A DNA stretch of 64,000 bases from Yamagishiella unicocca (taxonomy: Eukaryota > Chlorophyta > Chlorophyceae > Chlamydomonadales > Volvocaceae). Positions 56,306-64,000 of the stretch are shown here, piece by piece. The position numbers and the translations under genes are program-made. The notes beneath the pieces were generated by a model that ran no database searches, was not told where the DNA came from, and saw only the letters and a program-made list of their open reading frames with translations. The stretch spans positions 1 through 64,000 of the forward strand of contig BDSL01000183.1 in NCBI GenBank assembly GCA_003116995.1, in the 5' to 3' direction. Every line of letters starts with the position of its first letter. The stretch's first letter is position 1.

Positions 56306-57373
56306 TTGTTGCTCATGAAGTCAAAGCACAAGCTTACACAGAGTGCTTGTGAGGATATCATGCTTTTTAAGTACAAGTCATATGTGGTCCCAGAGAATGA
56401 GCGGCCTGTGAAGTTTTATCAGTTTCTTACCTTCCTCGAGGATCAGGGTCGACTCATGGACTGCCACTTTGTGGAGTACGAGTACTGCAAGAAGTGTGGT
56501 ACACTCTACAGTGGCGAGGACCATGCCAGCCCCATCTGTCTCAACCCCTCATGTGCGGAGATGCGACATGGAAACACCAGCAAAATCAATTACCGGTAGG
56601 CATGGCTGAGTGTGGGCTTGGACCAAATGATTTGGTTGCTTATTAACCTCTAGCTGTGTCATGCAGGCCTGTGCGGGATTACGCCAAACGAATGTATGCA
56701 TCTGAGCCACATGCCAAGGCGCTTCGTCAGCATGTGGATGCAACCCAGGAACAGGGTGTTGCAGATGGGTTCCTCTGTGATATCACCGATGGGCAGGCAT
56801 ACACAGCCATCAGGAATTCATTGCAGGACACCCGCCCACTGCAAGACACCGACATGCTACTGGGTGTTTTCAGTGATGGAGTTCTGGCCTTCAAGGATGA
56901 CAATAGCTACTCTGTCTATCCGGTTGCCATCACCTGCTACAACTTTGGGCGTGACATCCGGCAAGTTCCTGTGAGAGCTGCTTACTTGCGTGCGACCACT
57001 GCCCTCACATCTGCATCACCTGTCTCCATGTAGGTACAAACCTGGTCTCACGACCATCGTGGGTATCTTACCGGGTACACGTAAGAAGGATGAGAAGGAG
57101 CGACCCAGGATTGCATCTGTCCTAAACTTGCTGAGCAGGGAGCTCCAAAGCCTGGGTACTCATGGTGTTGACGTTTTTGACGCAGCTACCGGTGGCTACA
57201 TCAATGTCCGTGTCTTCGCAATAACAGCTGGGGCAGATTACCGTGGGTTGGAGGACATGCTTGGCATCACCGGTGCACCCTGCATGACATATGGCTGCTA
57301 TCGGTGCTGGCTCGAGGGGTCAAAGGGGCCGCACAAGATTCTGTATGGTGGGTCGCCACACAGTGTCTCATAG
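56306..57373 (+). pseudogene. TNP2-family transposase core, inverted relative to its flanks
   Basis: + strand exons 56306-56595, 56667-56960 and 57034 to about 57350 join in frame. They give KHKLTQSACEDIMLFKYKSY, a zinc-type EYEYCKKCGTLYSGEDHASP ICLNPSC block, LLGVFSDGVLAFKDDNSYSV YPVAITCYNFGRDIR, LTTIVGILPGTRKKDEKERP, HGVDVFDAATGGYINVRVFA and YGCYRCWLEGSKG. This order (C-x2-C zinc block, SDGV-FKDD, GI-PG, CY-CW) is the core of the TNP2 (PF02992-type) transposase. The second intron uses a GC donor (CG|GCAAGT at 56961). The frame is lost after the CYRCW block, where the C-terminal half would be expected; that half lies on the opposite strand. Confidence 0.65.
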
Positions 57374-58070
57374 CTAGGGGACTTGATGTGCCAGTCAACA
57401 TCTGGGAGATGACACCGCTGGAAACAGCGACGCACAGTTCCCCCGTCGCCATCGCCCGGGATGTACTCGCTGCTGTCGCTAAAGGTGTCTGCGCGAGGAG
57501 AAAACTCCATGAAGTCAGCCGATCCAGCCTGGTCAGTATCTGGAGGGTAGTTGTCCATAGGTGGGAGTTCACTTGTGTAGGAGGCACTGTCCATATCTTC
57601 GGTCGTGTCCCTAGCTTCACCGGAGACAATTCCACTAGCAGTGTTGCTTGGGGCATTGGTATTGTTCGTGTTGGCTCCTGCACGGTTTTGCGCGTTGTGT
57701 TGTGTTCTCCTGAGCGAGTGCCTGGCCAGACACCCTCTCTGAAGCGCGTACCTTGGTGTAAATGCCAGGCCTGGCGATATGTTGCCTGCACATATTCTTC
57801 TGAGGAATCCGAGGTCATGTATCCCTCAGCCGAGGAGGAACCCCATGCTGAACGGTGCTGGCGTGATGTTCGTCTGGAGATGAGCTGTAGTTGACCACCA
57901 TCCACTACATGTTGGACACAACTGTTGCACAAGCAATAGACGCTGTTGCTGCTCGGGCCAGCACGTGTCACACCAAATATGGCAGTGGCGACGATGAACA
58001 GAACCACCACTAGCAGGACGACTGGTGAAACGCGTGTTCCCGCCTCCGGCTTAGTGAGAGGTCGCGCCAT
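57374..58070 (-). pseudogene. TNP2-family transposase, N-terminal part
   Basis: From ATG 58070 leftward: MARPLTKPEAGTRVS, a hydrophobic stretch, then VYCLCNSCVQHVVDGGQL, QLISRRTSRQHRSAWGSS and acidic Ser/Glu sequence. The CxCxxC...G..-SRRT-R-H pattern is the N-terminal signature found in TNP2/Plavaka-type transposases. A second frame (57700-57374) continues with NTNNTNAPSNTASGIVSGEA and SDSSEYIPGDGDGGTVRRCF, probably after a short intron near 57750. It breaks off near 57360, next to the oppositely oriented core. Confidence 0.5.
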
Positions 58071-58308
58071 TACAGAAGAAATGGAGACATCAATCGGGGA
58101 AAAGTACTATAATGTAGCCAGTGATTGGCGTGGTTATCGTAGCAGGCGACTGGCCAAGTAAGGTGGCTTCAAACAGATTCAAATCTGGTCATGGATTTCC
58201 TGCCAATGGTAGATAGTTTTGATAGCCGGACTTACAGGTGTCTCAATACTCTGTGAGCGGTAACTTGTAGGAGACCTTTATATGGAACCAGTTGGCTTTC
58301 TGTGTGAG

Positions 58309-58797
58309 CCTTGGTTGCTTGGCACTGGCGCCTCTGGCCTCAATCATCCTGCGTGCCTTCCACCCTTGCTCGATTCCACCAGGCGGCCATCAGTGGGGGA
58401 CCTCCGTCCACGGGCGCCGTGCCGCTGGCGGTGTTGCAAGCCCCTGTGGCGGTGGCAGTAGACCCGACACAGTTGGCAGCATCGCAGGTGGGTGCAACGA
58501 CTGGCGTGGTGCACATGGGGCGGGGTACATGCAAAAGGCCCACGCCATCCGCCTGCCTCCGTGTGGGCCTTGGTTGCTTGGCACTGGCGCGTCTGGCCTC
58601 AATCATCCTGCGTGCCTTCCACCCTTGCTCGATTCCACCAGGCGGCCATCAGTGGGGGACCTCCGTCCACGGGCGCCGTGCCGCTGGCGGTGTTGCAAGC
58701 CCCTGTGGCAGCGGCAGTAGACCCGACGCAGTTGGCAGCATCGCAGGTGGGTGCAACGACTGGCATGGTGCACACGCTCCCTGCGGCCGTTTGAAGC
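58309..58797 (+). repeat. 259-bp direct duplication
   Basis: CCTTGGTTGCTTGGCACTGG begins two near-identical copies at 58309 and 58568. The second runs directly into the 131-bp array. Its Ala/Pro-rich frames (GCCGTGCCGCTGGCGGTGTT region) are open but unrecognised. One copy seems to have a few extra bases at its end. Confidence 0.9.
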
Positions 58798-59575
58798 CCT
58801 TCAGAGCTTCAGACTTCAGAAACCAGCCCGGGCTTCAGCTGGGTCCCCTGACCATTCAGCTGAATGGTCACGCAGGGGACCCAGCCTGAAGGCCGCCTGT
58901 TGCCCACCCCCCTCCCTGCGGCCGTTTGAAGCCCTTCAGAGCTTCAGACTTCAGAAACCAGCCCGGGCTTCAGCTGGGTCCCCTGACCATTCAGCTGAAT
59001 GGTGAGGGGACCCAGCCTGAAGGCCGCCTGTTGCCCACCCCCCTCCCTGCGGCCGTTTGAAGCCCTTCAGAGCTTCAGACTTCAGAAACCAGCCCGGGCT
59101 TCAGCTGGGTCCCCTGACCATTCAGCTGAATGGTCAGGGGACTCAGCCTGAAGGCCGCCTGTTGCCCACCCCCCTCCCTGCGGCCGTTTGAAGCCCTTCA
59201 GAGCTTCAGACTTCAGAAACCAGCCCGGGCTTCAGCTGGGTCCCCTGACCATTCAGCTGAATGGTGAGGGGACCCAGCCTGAAGGCCGCCTGTTGCCCAC
59301 CCCCCTCCCTGCGGCCGTTTGAAGCCCTTCAGAGCTTCAGACTTCAGAAACCAGCCCGGGCTTCAGCTGGGTCCCCTGACCATTCAGCTGAATGGTCAGG
59401 GGACTCAGCCTGAAGGCCGCCTGTTGCCCACCCCCCTCCCTGCGGCCGTTTGAAGCCCTTCAGAGCTTCAGACTTCAGAAACCAGCCCGGGCTTCAGCTG
59501 GGTCCCCTGACCATTCAGCTGAATGGTCAGGGGACTCAGCCTGAAGGCCGCCTGTTGCCCACCCCCCTCCCTCCC
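58777..59575 (+). repeat. 131-bp palindromic tandem repeat, 6 copies
   Basis: Units start with CTCCCTGCGGCCGTTTGAAG at 58777, 58912, 59043, 59174, 59305 and 59436. Each contains a long inverted repeat centred on CATTCAGCTGAATG, with arms GGGTCCCCTGAC / GTCAGGGGACCC and outer arms GGCTTCAG / CTGAAGGCC, so every monomer can form a hairpin. Copies differ at a few arm positions (GGGGACTC versus GGGGACCC; TCACGCAGGGG in the first). The array ends in a short CTTCAGACTTCAGAAG-rich tail and (TATA)n near 59635. Confidence 0.95.
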
Positions 59576-59864
59576 GGCCAGTTCAGACTTCAGAAGCCCT
59601 TCAGAAGCTTCAGACTTCAGAAGATTCACATCTATCTATATATATTGATAGATATTATAATTCAGAAACGAAGCTCTGAGACTCAAAAAAAAGGGTCTGA
59701 AGTCCCAGCCATGCCCTTCGGTCGGATTTCAATCACAATACTGACACAAGCGGGATGATAGTGGCAGGTGTTGGTGAAGCTAGTTCTCCATGCAAATCAC
59801 GTGGTATCCTTTGGGCAACAGTGCGCCCGACGGGCGCGTGCATTTTTGTTTGTGATACTGTAAA

Positions 59865-60063
59865 ATGGCGCAAGACGCCAAAGGTGGAGGAGGGTTGATT
59901 CAGCTCTTTGCATACGGCGCTCCTGACGGCTTCATGTTTACATACTCGGCGGAGGACTCGCAGCCGTACAACATGCGCGACTCGATGGCCTCACGCTGGT
60001 TCGTGGCTCGCGCCGACGGGTGTGCTACCAAATCCGACCTCAAAGATGCGTCTAGGGGGCAGC
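59865..60063 (+). pseudogene. Short ORF with N-terminus like NCLDV major capsid proteins, cut by LTR
   Basis: ATG 59865 opens MAQDAKGGGGLIQLFAYGAP. The GG-L-I-Q-L-x-A-Y-G-A-x-D block is the well-known start of major capsid proteins of algal giant viruses (Nucleocytoviricota). The following residues (DGFMFTYSAEDSQPYNMRDS) do not follow the usual capsid sequence, so the likeness is limited to about 15 residues. The frame continues nominally to 60134, but an LTR appears to begin at 60064, so the rest is retroelement sequence. Either a decayed viral insertion or coincidence. Confidence 0.3.
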
Positions 60064-60479
60064 TGTTGTACCACCAGTCCTTTAGAGGTGGTAGAGATAA
60101 CTACCGGTTGGGCGAAGTGCCAAAGATAAGCTAGAGCGAAGGGCTCCACTGGTGGGCGGTCGTACAGCACGACCGGCGAACCCGCTACAGTCAGCGTTAG
60201 GCGAAGACCGCCAAGTATCAACCGATAGACAAGTAAGACGGAAGTCAAGGAGACTTCTACCAGTGACCAGTGTCACGGCGACGCAAAGGTGCGAAGCCCC
60301 GTGGGTCGACGTTCAGTAACGTCGAACCACAAGTAAGCTGCAGTTAAGTTAGTTACGGCCAGATAAGACTCCGGTCGGCAAGAGTAAGTAAGGTTAAGTG
60401 AAGTAAGGATAAGTAAGAGGAAGTAAGCAGTGAGTAGGCAAGGGAGACTGACAGGCCTAACTGGTACCGTAATACAACA
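60064..60479 (-). repeat. Long terminal repeat (3' LTR of the Gypsy element), 416 bp
   Basis: The segment is bounded by short inverted ends, TGTTGTA at 60064 and TACAACA at 60473-60479, in TG...CA form. On its internal side is a purine-rich tract on the - strand (GGAGGGGGG, 60485-60493), then the integrase ORF. Inside are repeated AAGTAAG motifs. The 5' LTR must lie beyond 64000, so LTR identity cannot be compared here. Confidence 0.7.
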
Positions 60480-60484
60480 ACTAT

Positions 60485-60493
60485 CCCCCCTCC
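60485..60493 (-). promoter_or_regulatory. Polypurine tract of the Gypsy element
   Basis: GGAGGGGGG on the - strand lies just inside the LTR, the expected place for the plus-strand primer of LTR retrotransposons. Confidence 0.6.
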
Positions 60494-60527
60494 AGGACGA
60501 AGCGTCCCCGCGTCGCCACAGGATTGA

Positions 60528-61575
60528 CTAAGAAACGTCACGCTCCCGGCTGCGAAACGCGTCAAGCACAGGTTTCATGTCAGGGGTAAAGTTGCGCGCA
60601 GGTTCCCAGCTGTTATGTTCAGACGAGTAGTTCTTCCACTTGACCAAGTACTCATGGACAGACCGGCGACGGCGACCTTTTCCTGGGCGGCGTATGCGGT
60701 GGTCCAATACACGCTCAACGGCAAACAGAGGTTCGGCGGCGGCCCAGGTTATGGGAGGCGGCTCAACTGCCGAGGGGTGTTCAGTGTCAGATGGTCCAGT
60801 GTCCATTGGCGCCCGGTACGGTCGCACCAAGGAAACATGGAACGTGGGATGAATGCGCAAGTCCGCAGGCAGGATGAGTTCGACAGCCGCATTCCCAACC
60901 ATGCGTTTAACAGCGAAAGGGCCAATCCAGCGTGGCTGAAGTTTACGCGTACCCGACAAGGAGCGCAAGTTCTTCGTGCTCAGTAGGACCTGATCACCCG
61001 CAGCAAAGGTGATGTCCTTCTTGCCAAGGTTGTAGTACGCCGTAGTACGCTGTTGCGCAGCCTCCAAGCATCGTTTGGCCTCAGACAGGCGGGTGACAAA
61101 AGACTCGACGAAAGCCTTTGCTGCGGGCACCGGAATGTCAAGCTCACGGGACACAGGAGTCGCCGGGTGAAATCCGTAATTCAGGAAGAACGGGGACTGC
61201 CCAGTTGAACGATTGACAGCATTGTTCATGGCAAATTCAGCAGCAGCCAAGTGTGTATCCCACGTGTCAGGGTGCAAGCCGGCAAAGTTGCGAAGTACGT
61301 CACCTAGAGTGCGATTCATGCGTTCAGTTTGCCCATCAGTCTGGGGATGGTATGCCGTGGACAGATTCACACGAGTACCGACCAAGTCACCCAAAGCGGC
61401 CCAAAACTTACTACCGAACTGCGGCCCACGATCGGAAACGACCGACTTAGGCACTCCGTGAAGGCGGACAACGTTGTCAAAATACGCACGGGCGGTTTGT
61501 TCAGCAGTGACAGTGGTGGTCGTAGGCACAAGATGCACCATTTTTGTCAAGCGATCGACCAAAACAAGCACGGGT
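60528..61575 (-). CDS. Integrase (C-terminal part) with chromodomain
   Basis: Integrates retrotransposon cDNA. The visible frame starts at the deletion junction with LVLVDRLTKMVHLVPTTTTV, then GVPKSVVSDRGPQFGSKFW (second catalytic Asp) and STAYHPQTDGQTERMNRTL (catalytic Glu). The first catalytic Asp and the HHCC zinc finger are missing. After the GPF-type module (KLQPRWIGPFAVKRMVGNAA; LRIHPTFHVSLVRPY) a chromodomain follows: FAVERVLDHRIRR, HEYLVKWKNYSSEHNSWEPA. Chromodomains direct chromoviruses to particular chromatin. The frame is otherwise intact to its stop at 60528. Confidence 0.9.
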
Positions 61576-61902
61576 CAAAGGGATGGTATGGTCCACGGGT
61601 CGGACCGGAGGAAGCCCGGGGATCTCGCGGAAAACGTCTGCGTATTCGCTAAGAAGCGACGCGACAGCTGGATCCTGCGTCTCCGCTGGCACAGCAGCAG
61701 CGTTAAGGTGAACAGTAGGGCGGACAAGCAACGCATGGGCACCCTTACGGAGCCATCGCATAGCCTCCTTACGACCACAGCTCGTAACAGTGGGGCGCGC
61801 AGAAGAGCCCGAAGCGACGGAAGCAGAGGCAGCGAGCAAAGCAGCAGCGGCGAAATTCACGCACGGCGCAGCATCCGCATCAGAACGTGCGACCAGGAGC
61901 AC
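61576..61902 (-). pseudogene. Protease-RT linker and start of reverse transcriptase, truncated
   Basis: The frame contains VASLLSEYADVFREIPGLPP VRPVDHTIPL, the conserved beginning of Gypsy RT domains (EYADVF, LPP-R--DH-I). It then passes directly into integrase sequence in another frame. The YxDD box, fingers/palm and RNase H are gone. It is frameshifted relative to the protease frame, which it overlaps at 61857-61902. Confidence 0.75.
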
Positions 61903-62591
61903 GGCCGAATAGGCAAACCAAGGCGGTGGACGACGGGAGCACCGATGAAGTCGTGGCTGGCACCCGAGTCGAGCAAGGCAGTAAGGGCGAGGTTGACAGC
62001 AGTGACAGGGATCACAGGCAACGAACCACCTGTCGAAAGGGAAGAAGCAACTGCCAAAGAAGAGACAAAGGGCTCAGAAGGCGGAGCGGAACAGGGCAGT
62101 GCGACGTCGTACCAAAGCTCGGCGGCATAAGGCAGGCCAGGCAGGGTAACGGTACGACCATCAACAGACAAGCCAGCAAACAGAGACGTACCGGCAGCAA
62201 AGCGACGAAGACAACGCATACCTGAGAGGAGCGCGGCGCTGCGCGCGGCGACGTGAGCCGGAACCAAGAGGGCCAAGGCGGAGTCAGGTCGGCGACGCTT
62301 GCATGCACGGTAGTGAGAAAGCAATGAACGCAAGTGCGAAACGGTGGAGGGAACCGCCAGGATTGTGTGACCGCCAACATCAACGGAGGAGAAGGAACGA
62401 CCGCGGGGCGCGAATAGGTTACAAGAAGAGTCGAAACCAGCGCAAACAGCGACGGCATCAAACGTGAACGGGCGACCCACGGAAGTCTCCAACTCAGTTA
62501 ATGCAGAAGGCAGCAGAGCCCGAACAGGGCGGCGAACAATCAAGTCAGGCGGTGGAGGCAACAACTCAGGCGAGGAACCCCCCGACAGCAC
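61857..62591 (-). CDS. Retropepsin-like aspartic protease region (pol start)
   Basis: Contains LALTALLDSGASHDFIGAPV, the retropepsin active site (DSGA form of D-S/T-G), followed by HRLGLPIRPCS. It lies immediately after gag in the same reading frame, separated from it only by one UAG at 62604-62606. It should normally continue into RT, but the frame closes at 61857, so there is one frameshift before the RT stub. Confidence 0.75.
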   Translation of the reverse strand: MLSGGSSPELLPPPPDLIVRRPVRALLPSALTELETSVGRPFTFDAVAVCAGFDSSCNLFAPRGRSFSSVDVGGHTILAVPSTVSHLRSLLSHYRACKRRRPDSALALLVPAHVAARSAALLSGMRCLRRFAAGTSLFAGLSVDGRTVTLPGLPYAAELWYDVALPCSAPPSEPFVSSLAVASSLSTGGSLPVIPVTAVNLALTALLDSGASHDFIGAPVVHRLGLPIRPCSWSHVLMRMLRRA

Positions 62592-62603
62592 CTGAGCAAC
62601 CCC

Positions 62604-64000
62604 CTATTTCCGCTTGGCGGCCTTGCGCGCGTTGTACGCAGCCTGCCCCGCAATCGCAGCCGGGCTAAGTTTGTCACACTGCGCGTAGGCGTGCTCCTTA
62701 GACCCGCAGGAGAAACACTGGTGGACAGCAATCATCGCGCGAACCGTGCCCAGGGGCAGCGCGCGACCATGCTGATCAAAAAACTGCGTTAGCACGGCCA
62801 AGGGGTCCACCTCCATCGCCCCCGCATCCGGCTGCCCCCAGCCCCCGTGACGGCCACGGCCGGAGCGGCCGCTGCGGCCCCCCCGACCCCCGCGACCCCC
62901 GCGACCCCCACGCGGAGCTACGGCAGCAGCAGCAGCGCGAGGCGCGCCACGCGGCTTCTTGGCAGGCGGCACGTCGTCGGCGTCGTCCTCAAAGTCGGGA
63001 ACGGCCTGTAAGATGGCAGCGTGAGAGCGCAAAGAGGATTGGGTGCGCCGGCGGACGAAGGCCTTGGCTTCCTCGCCGATGGCATGCTGAACCAAGTCGG
63101 AATACGAGGAAAAGGGACGGCCGTGAAAGTCAGACGCGCAGGCAGGTGCCAAGCTAGCGGAAAGGCCTTCCAGGAACCAAAACCGGCGTTCCTCCTCCGT
63201 CACCGAAGGGATTTCGGAGAGGATCGCCTCGAGTCGGCTCTGATAGGCAGCAACGGTCTCGCCGGAAGTCATGCGAAAGGAAAGGTCACGAAGGCGATAA
63301 CGTGCTTCAGTCTCTAAGGTCTGGATTTGGGGCGCGAAGCGAATGGTAAGCGCATCGATAACGGACTGTACGGTCAAGCGGGACGCGGGCTGGGAAAGAG
63401 ACCACTCGTCGTACCACAGCTTCGCGATACCACGCAACGCTTGCGACATATACAGAAGGCAGGAAGACTCATGGCGGCCCCAGGACACGACCGAAAAGAA
63501 CAGTCGAACATCGCGAAGGAAGGACCGAACGCGGGCAGACGTCTTCTTAGAATCTAGCCGCTCATCTAGGTTAAGTACCGGCGGTGGAATACTAACCCGC
63601 GGAAGGTCACCCGAAGAAGGGCCGCCAGCCGAAGTGGCCTGATGACCGATGGACGCCGCAGCCAAAGTGGGCGGCGTGTGGGTTACAGAAGGCGGCACAG
63701 GCGGCATGTCGTCCGTCTGGGCAGCTGCGAGGTAAGGCGCGGCCAGTCCAGCGTTAGTCGCAACAACGGCATGGGCGTGTGCAAAGTTCGACACCGGCGC
63801 GGCAAGGGGCGCAGGAGGCGCGGGAAACGGCACAAAAGGAAGCGCATGCGGTTGTTGATTAGCGGGGACAGGCTGAAACAAAACCGGCCCGAGCAAGTTA
63901 GCGCCAGCAAGTGCGGGCGGCAGACCGAGCGCCGGAGGGATCCCTACTCCAGCATTAGCAATCCCGGCAAGTGGAGCAGCTACGGGATTCAGGACAGGAG
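62604..64000 (-). CDS. Gag polyprotein, 5' partial at window edge
   Basis: The frame is open from the right window edge to UAG at 62604. A Pro/Ala-rich N-terminal part is followed by the capsid-like helical region of Gypsy Gag (RFAPQIQTLETEARYRLRDL, AYQSRLEAILSEIPSVTEEE RRFWFLEGL), an Arg/Gly-rich stretch and a CCHC zinc knuckle CFSCGSKEHAYAQC near the C-terminus, which ends in KAAKRK. No frameshift was seen. The start codon is beyond 64000. Confidence 0.88.
   Translation of the reverse strand, partial: PVLNPVAAPLAGIANAGVGIPPALGLPPALAGANLLGPVLFQPVPANQQPHALPFVPFPAPPAPLAAPVSNFAHAHAVVATNAGLAAPYLAAAQTDDMPPVPPSVTHTPPTLAAASIGHQATSAGGPSSGDLPRVSIPPPVLNLDERLDSKKTSARVRSFLRDVRLFFSVVSWGRHESSCLLYMSQALRGIAKLWYDEWSLSQPASRLTVQSVIDALTIRFAPQIQTLETEARYRLRDLSFRMTSGETVAAYQSRLEAILSEIPSVTEEERRFWFLEGLSASLAPACASDFHGRPFSSYSDLVQHAIGEEAKAFVRRRTQSSLRSHAAILQAVPDFEDDADDVPPAKKPRGAPRAAAAAVAPRGGRGGRGGRGGRSGRSGRGRHGGWGQPDAGAMEVDPLAVLTQFFDQHGRALPLGTVRAMIAVHQCFSCGSKEHAYAQCDKLSPAAIAGQAAYNARKAAKRK

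Larger units (their letters stand above)
60064..64000 (-). mobile_element. Ty3/Gypsy chromovirus, internally deleted, 5' end off window
   Basis: Gene order on the - strand is gag (zinc knuckle), protease, a stub of reverse transcriptase, integrase C-terminal part, chromodomain, polypurine tract and LTR. That is the Gypsy order (integrase after RT) with a chromovirus-type C-terminus. A deletion near 61575 has removed the RT catalytic region, RNase H, the integrase zinc finger and the first catalytic Asp. The element is therefore not autonomous. It was inserted into the short capsid-like ORF at 59865. Confidence 0.88.

Noticed and set aside
61213..62225. + strand ORFs across the Gypsy element
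   Set aside because: They are complementary shadows of the protease, RT stub and integrase frames on the - strand.
1..64000. tRNA, rRNA, snoRNA or telomere repeats
   Set aside because: I looked for typical tRNA arms, rRNA-conserved stretches and TTTTAGGG runs while reading and noticed none. A covariance-model search was not possible.

Overview
The window is nuclear DNA of a green alga, most likely a chlamydomonadalean or volvocine species. The evidence is the very GC-rich sequence in the left half, short exons separated by many GT-AG (and a few GC-AG) introns, TGTAA-type polyadenylation signals, a plastid-type ribosome recycling factor, and retroelement and DNA-transposon types known from chlorophytes. 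There is no bacterial operon structure. I have not identified the species.

Left half (1-30.6 kb): four housekeeping genes whose exons can be joined. (1) The 3' part of a mitochondrial complex I NDUFS4 subunit gene, + strand, 664-2684; its 5' exon lies off the window. (2) A convergent organellar, probably chloroplast, ribosome recycling factor gene, - strand, 4571-8880. (3) A SART1/Snu66 U4/U6.U5 tri-snRNP protein gene, + strand, 14 exons, 9483-18611, reconstructing to 881 aa. (4) A DDX10/Dbp4 DEAD-box RNA helicase gene, + strand, 15 exons, 19198-30623, reconstructing to 885 aa. RRF and SART1 are divergent and share a roughly 0.6 kb upstream region. Introns are full of simple repeats, minisatellites and short interspersed repeats. 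The same few repeat families occur in introns of all four genes. They are mostly in one orientation near the donor and in the opposite orientation near the acceptor.

Middle (30.6-42.8 kb): gene-poor. It holds one low-complexity hypothetical gene (33.6-36.3 kb) and what looks like only the first exon of a plastid GluTR-binding-protein-like (FMN split barrel) gene at 39.9 kb.

Right (42.8-64 kb): a transposon island. A 10.4-kb element (42829-53265) has matching terminal inverted repeats and a 3-bp target duplication. Each end carries a tandem array containing the same 13-bp near-palindrome in inverted orientation: a 112-bp satellite on the left and an 84-87-bp repeat on the right. Inside it are fragments of LINE-like and tyrosine-recombinase-like genes and an unknown multi-exon gene. 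To its right are a tandem 664-bp repeat, a TNP2-family (EnSpm/CACTA or Plavaka-like) transposase gene whose ~1-kb core is inverted relative to its two ends, several tandem repeats, and a short ORF resembling the N-terminus of giant-virus capsid proteins. That ORF is interrupted by a Ty3/Gypsy chromovirus (60064 to beyond 64000, - strand), which has lost its RT, RNase H and N-terminal integrase by internal deletion.
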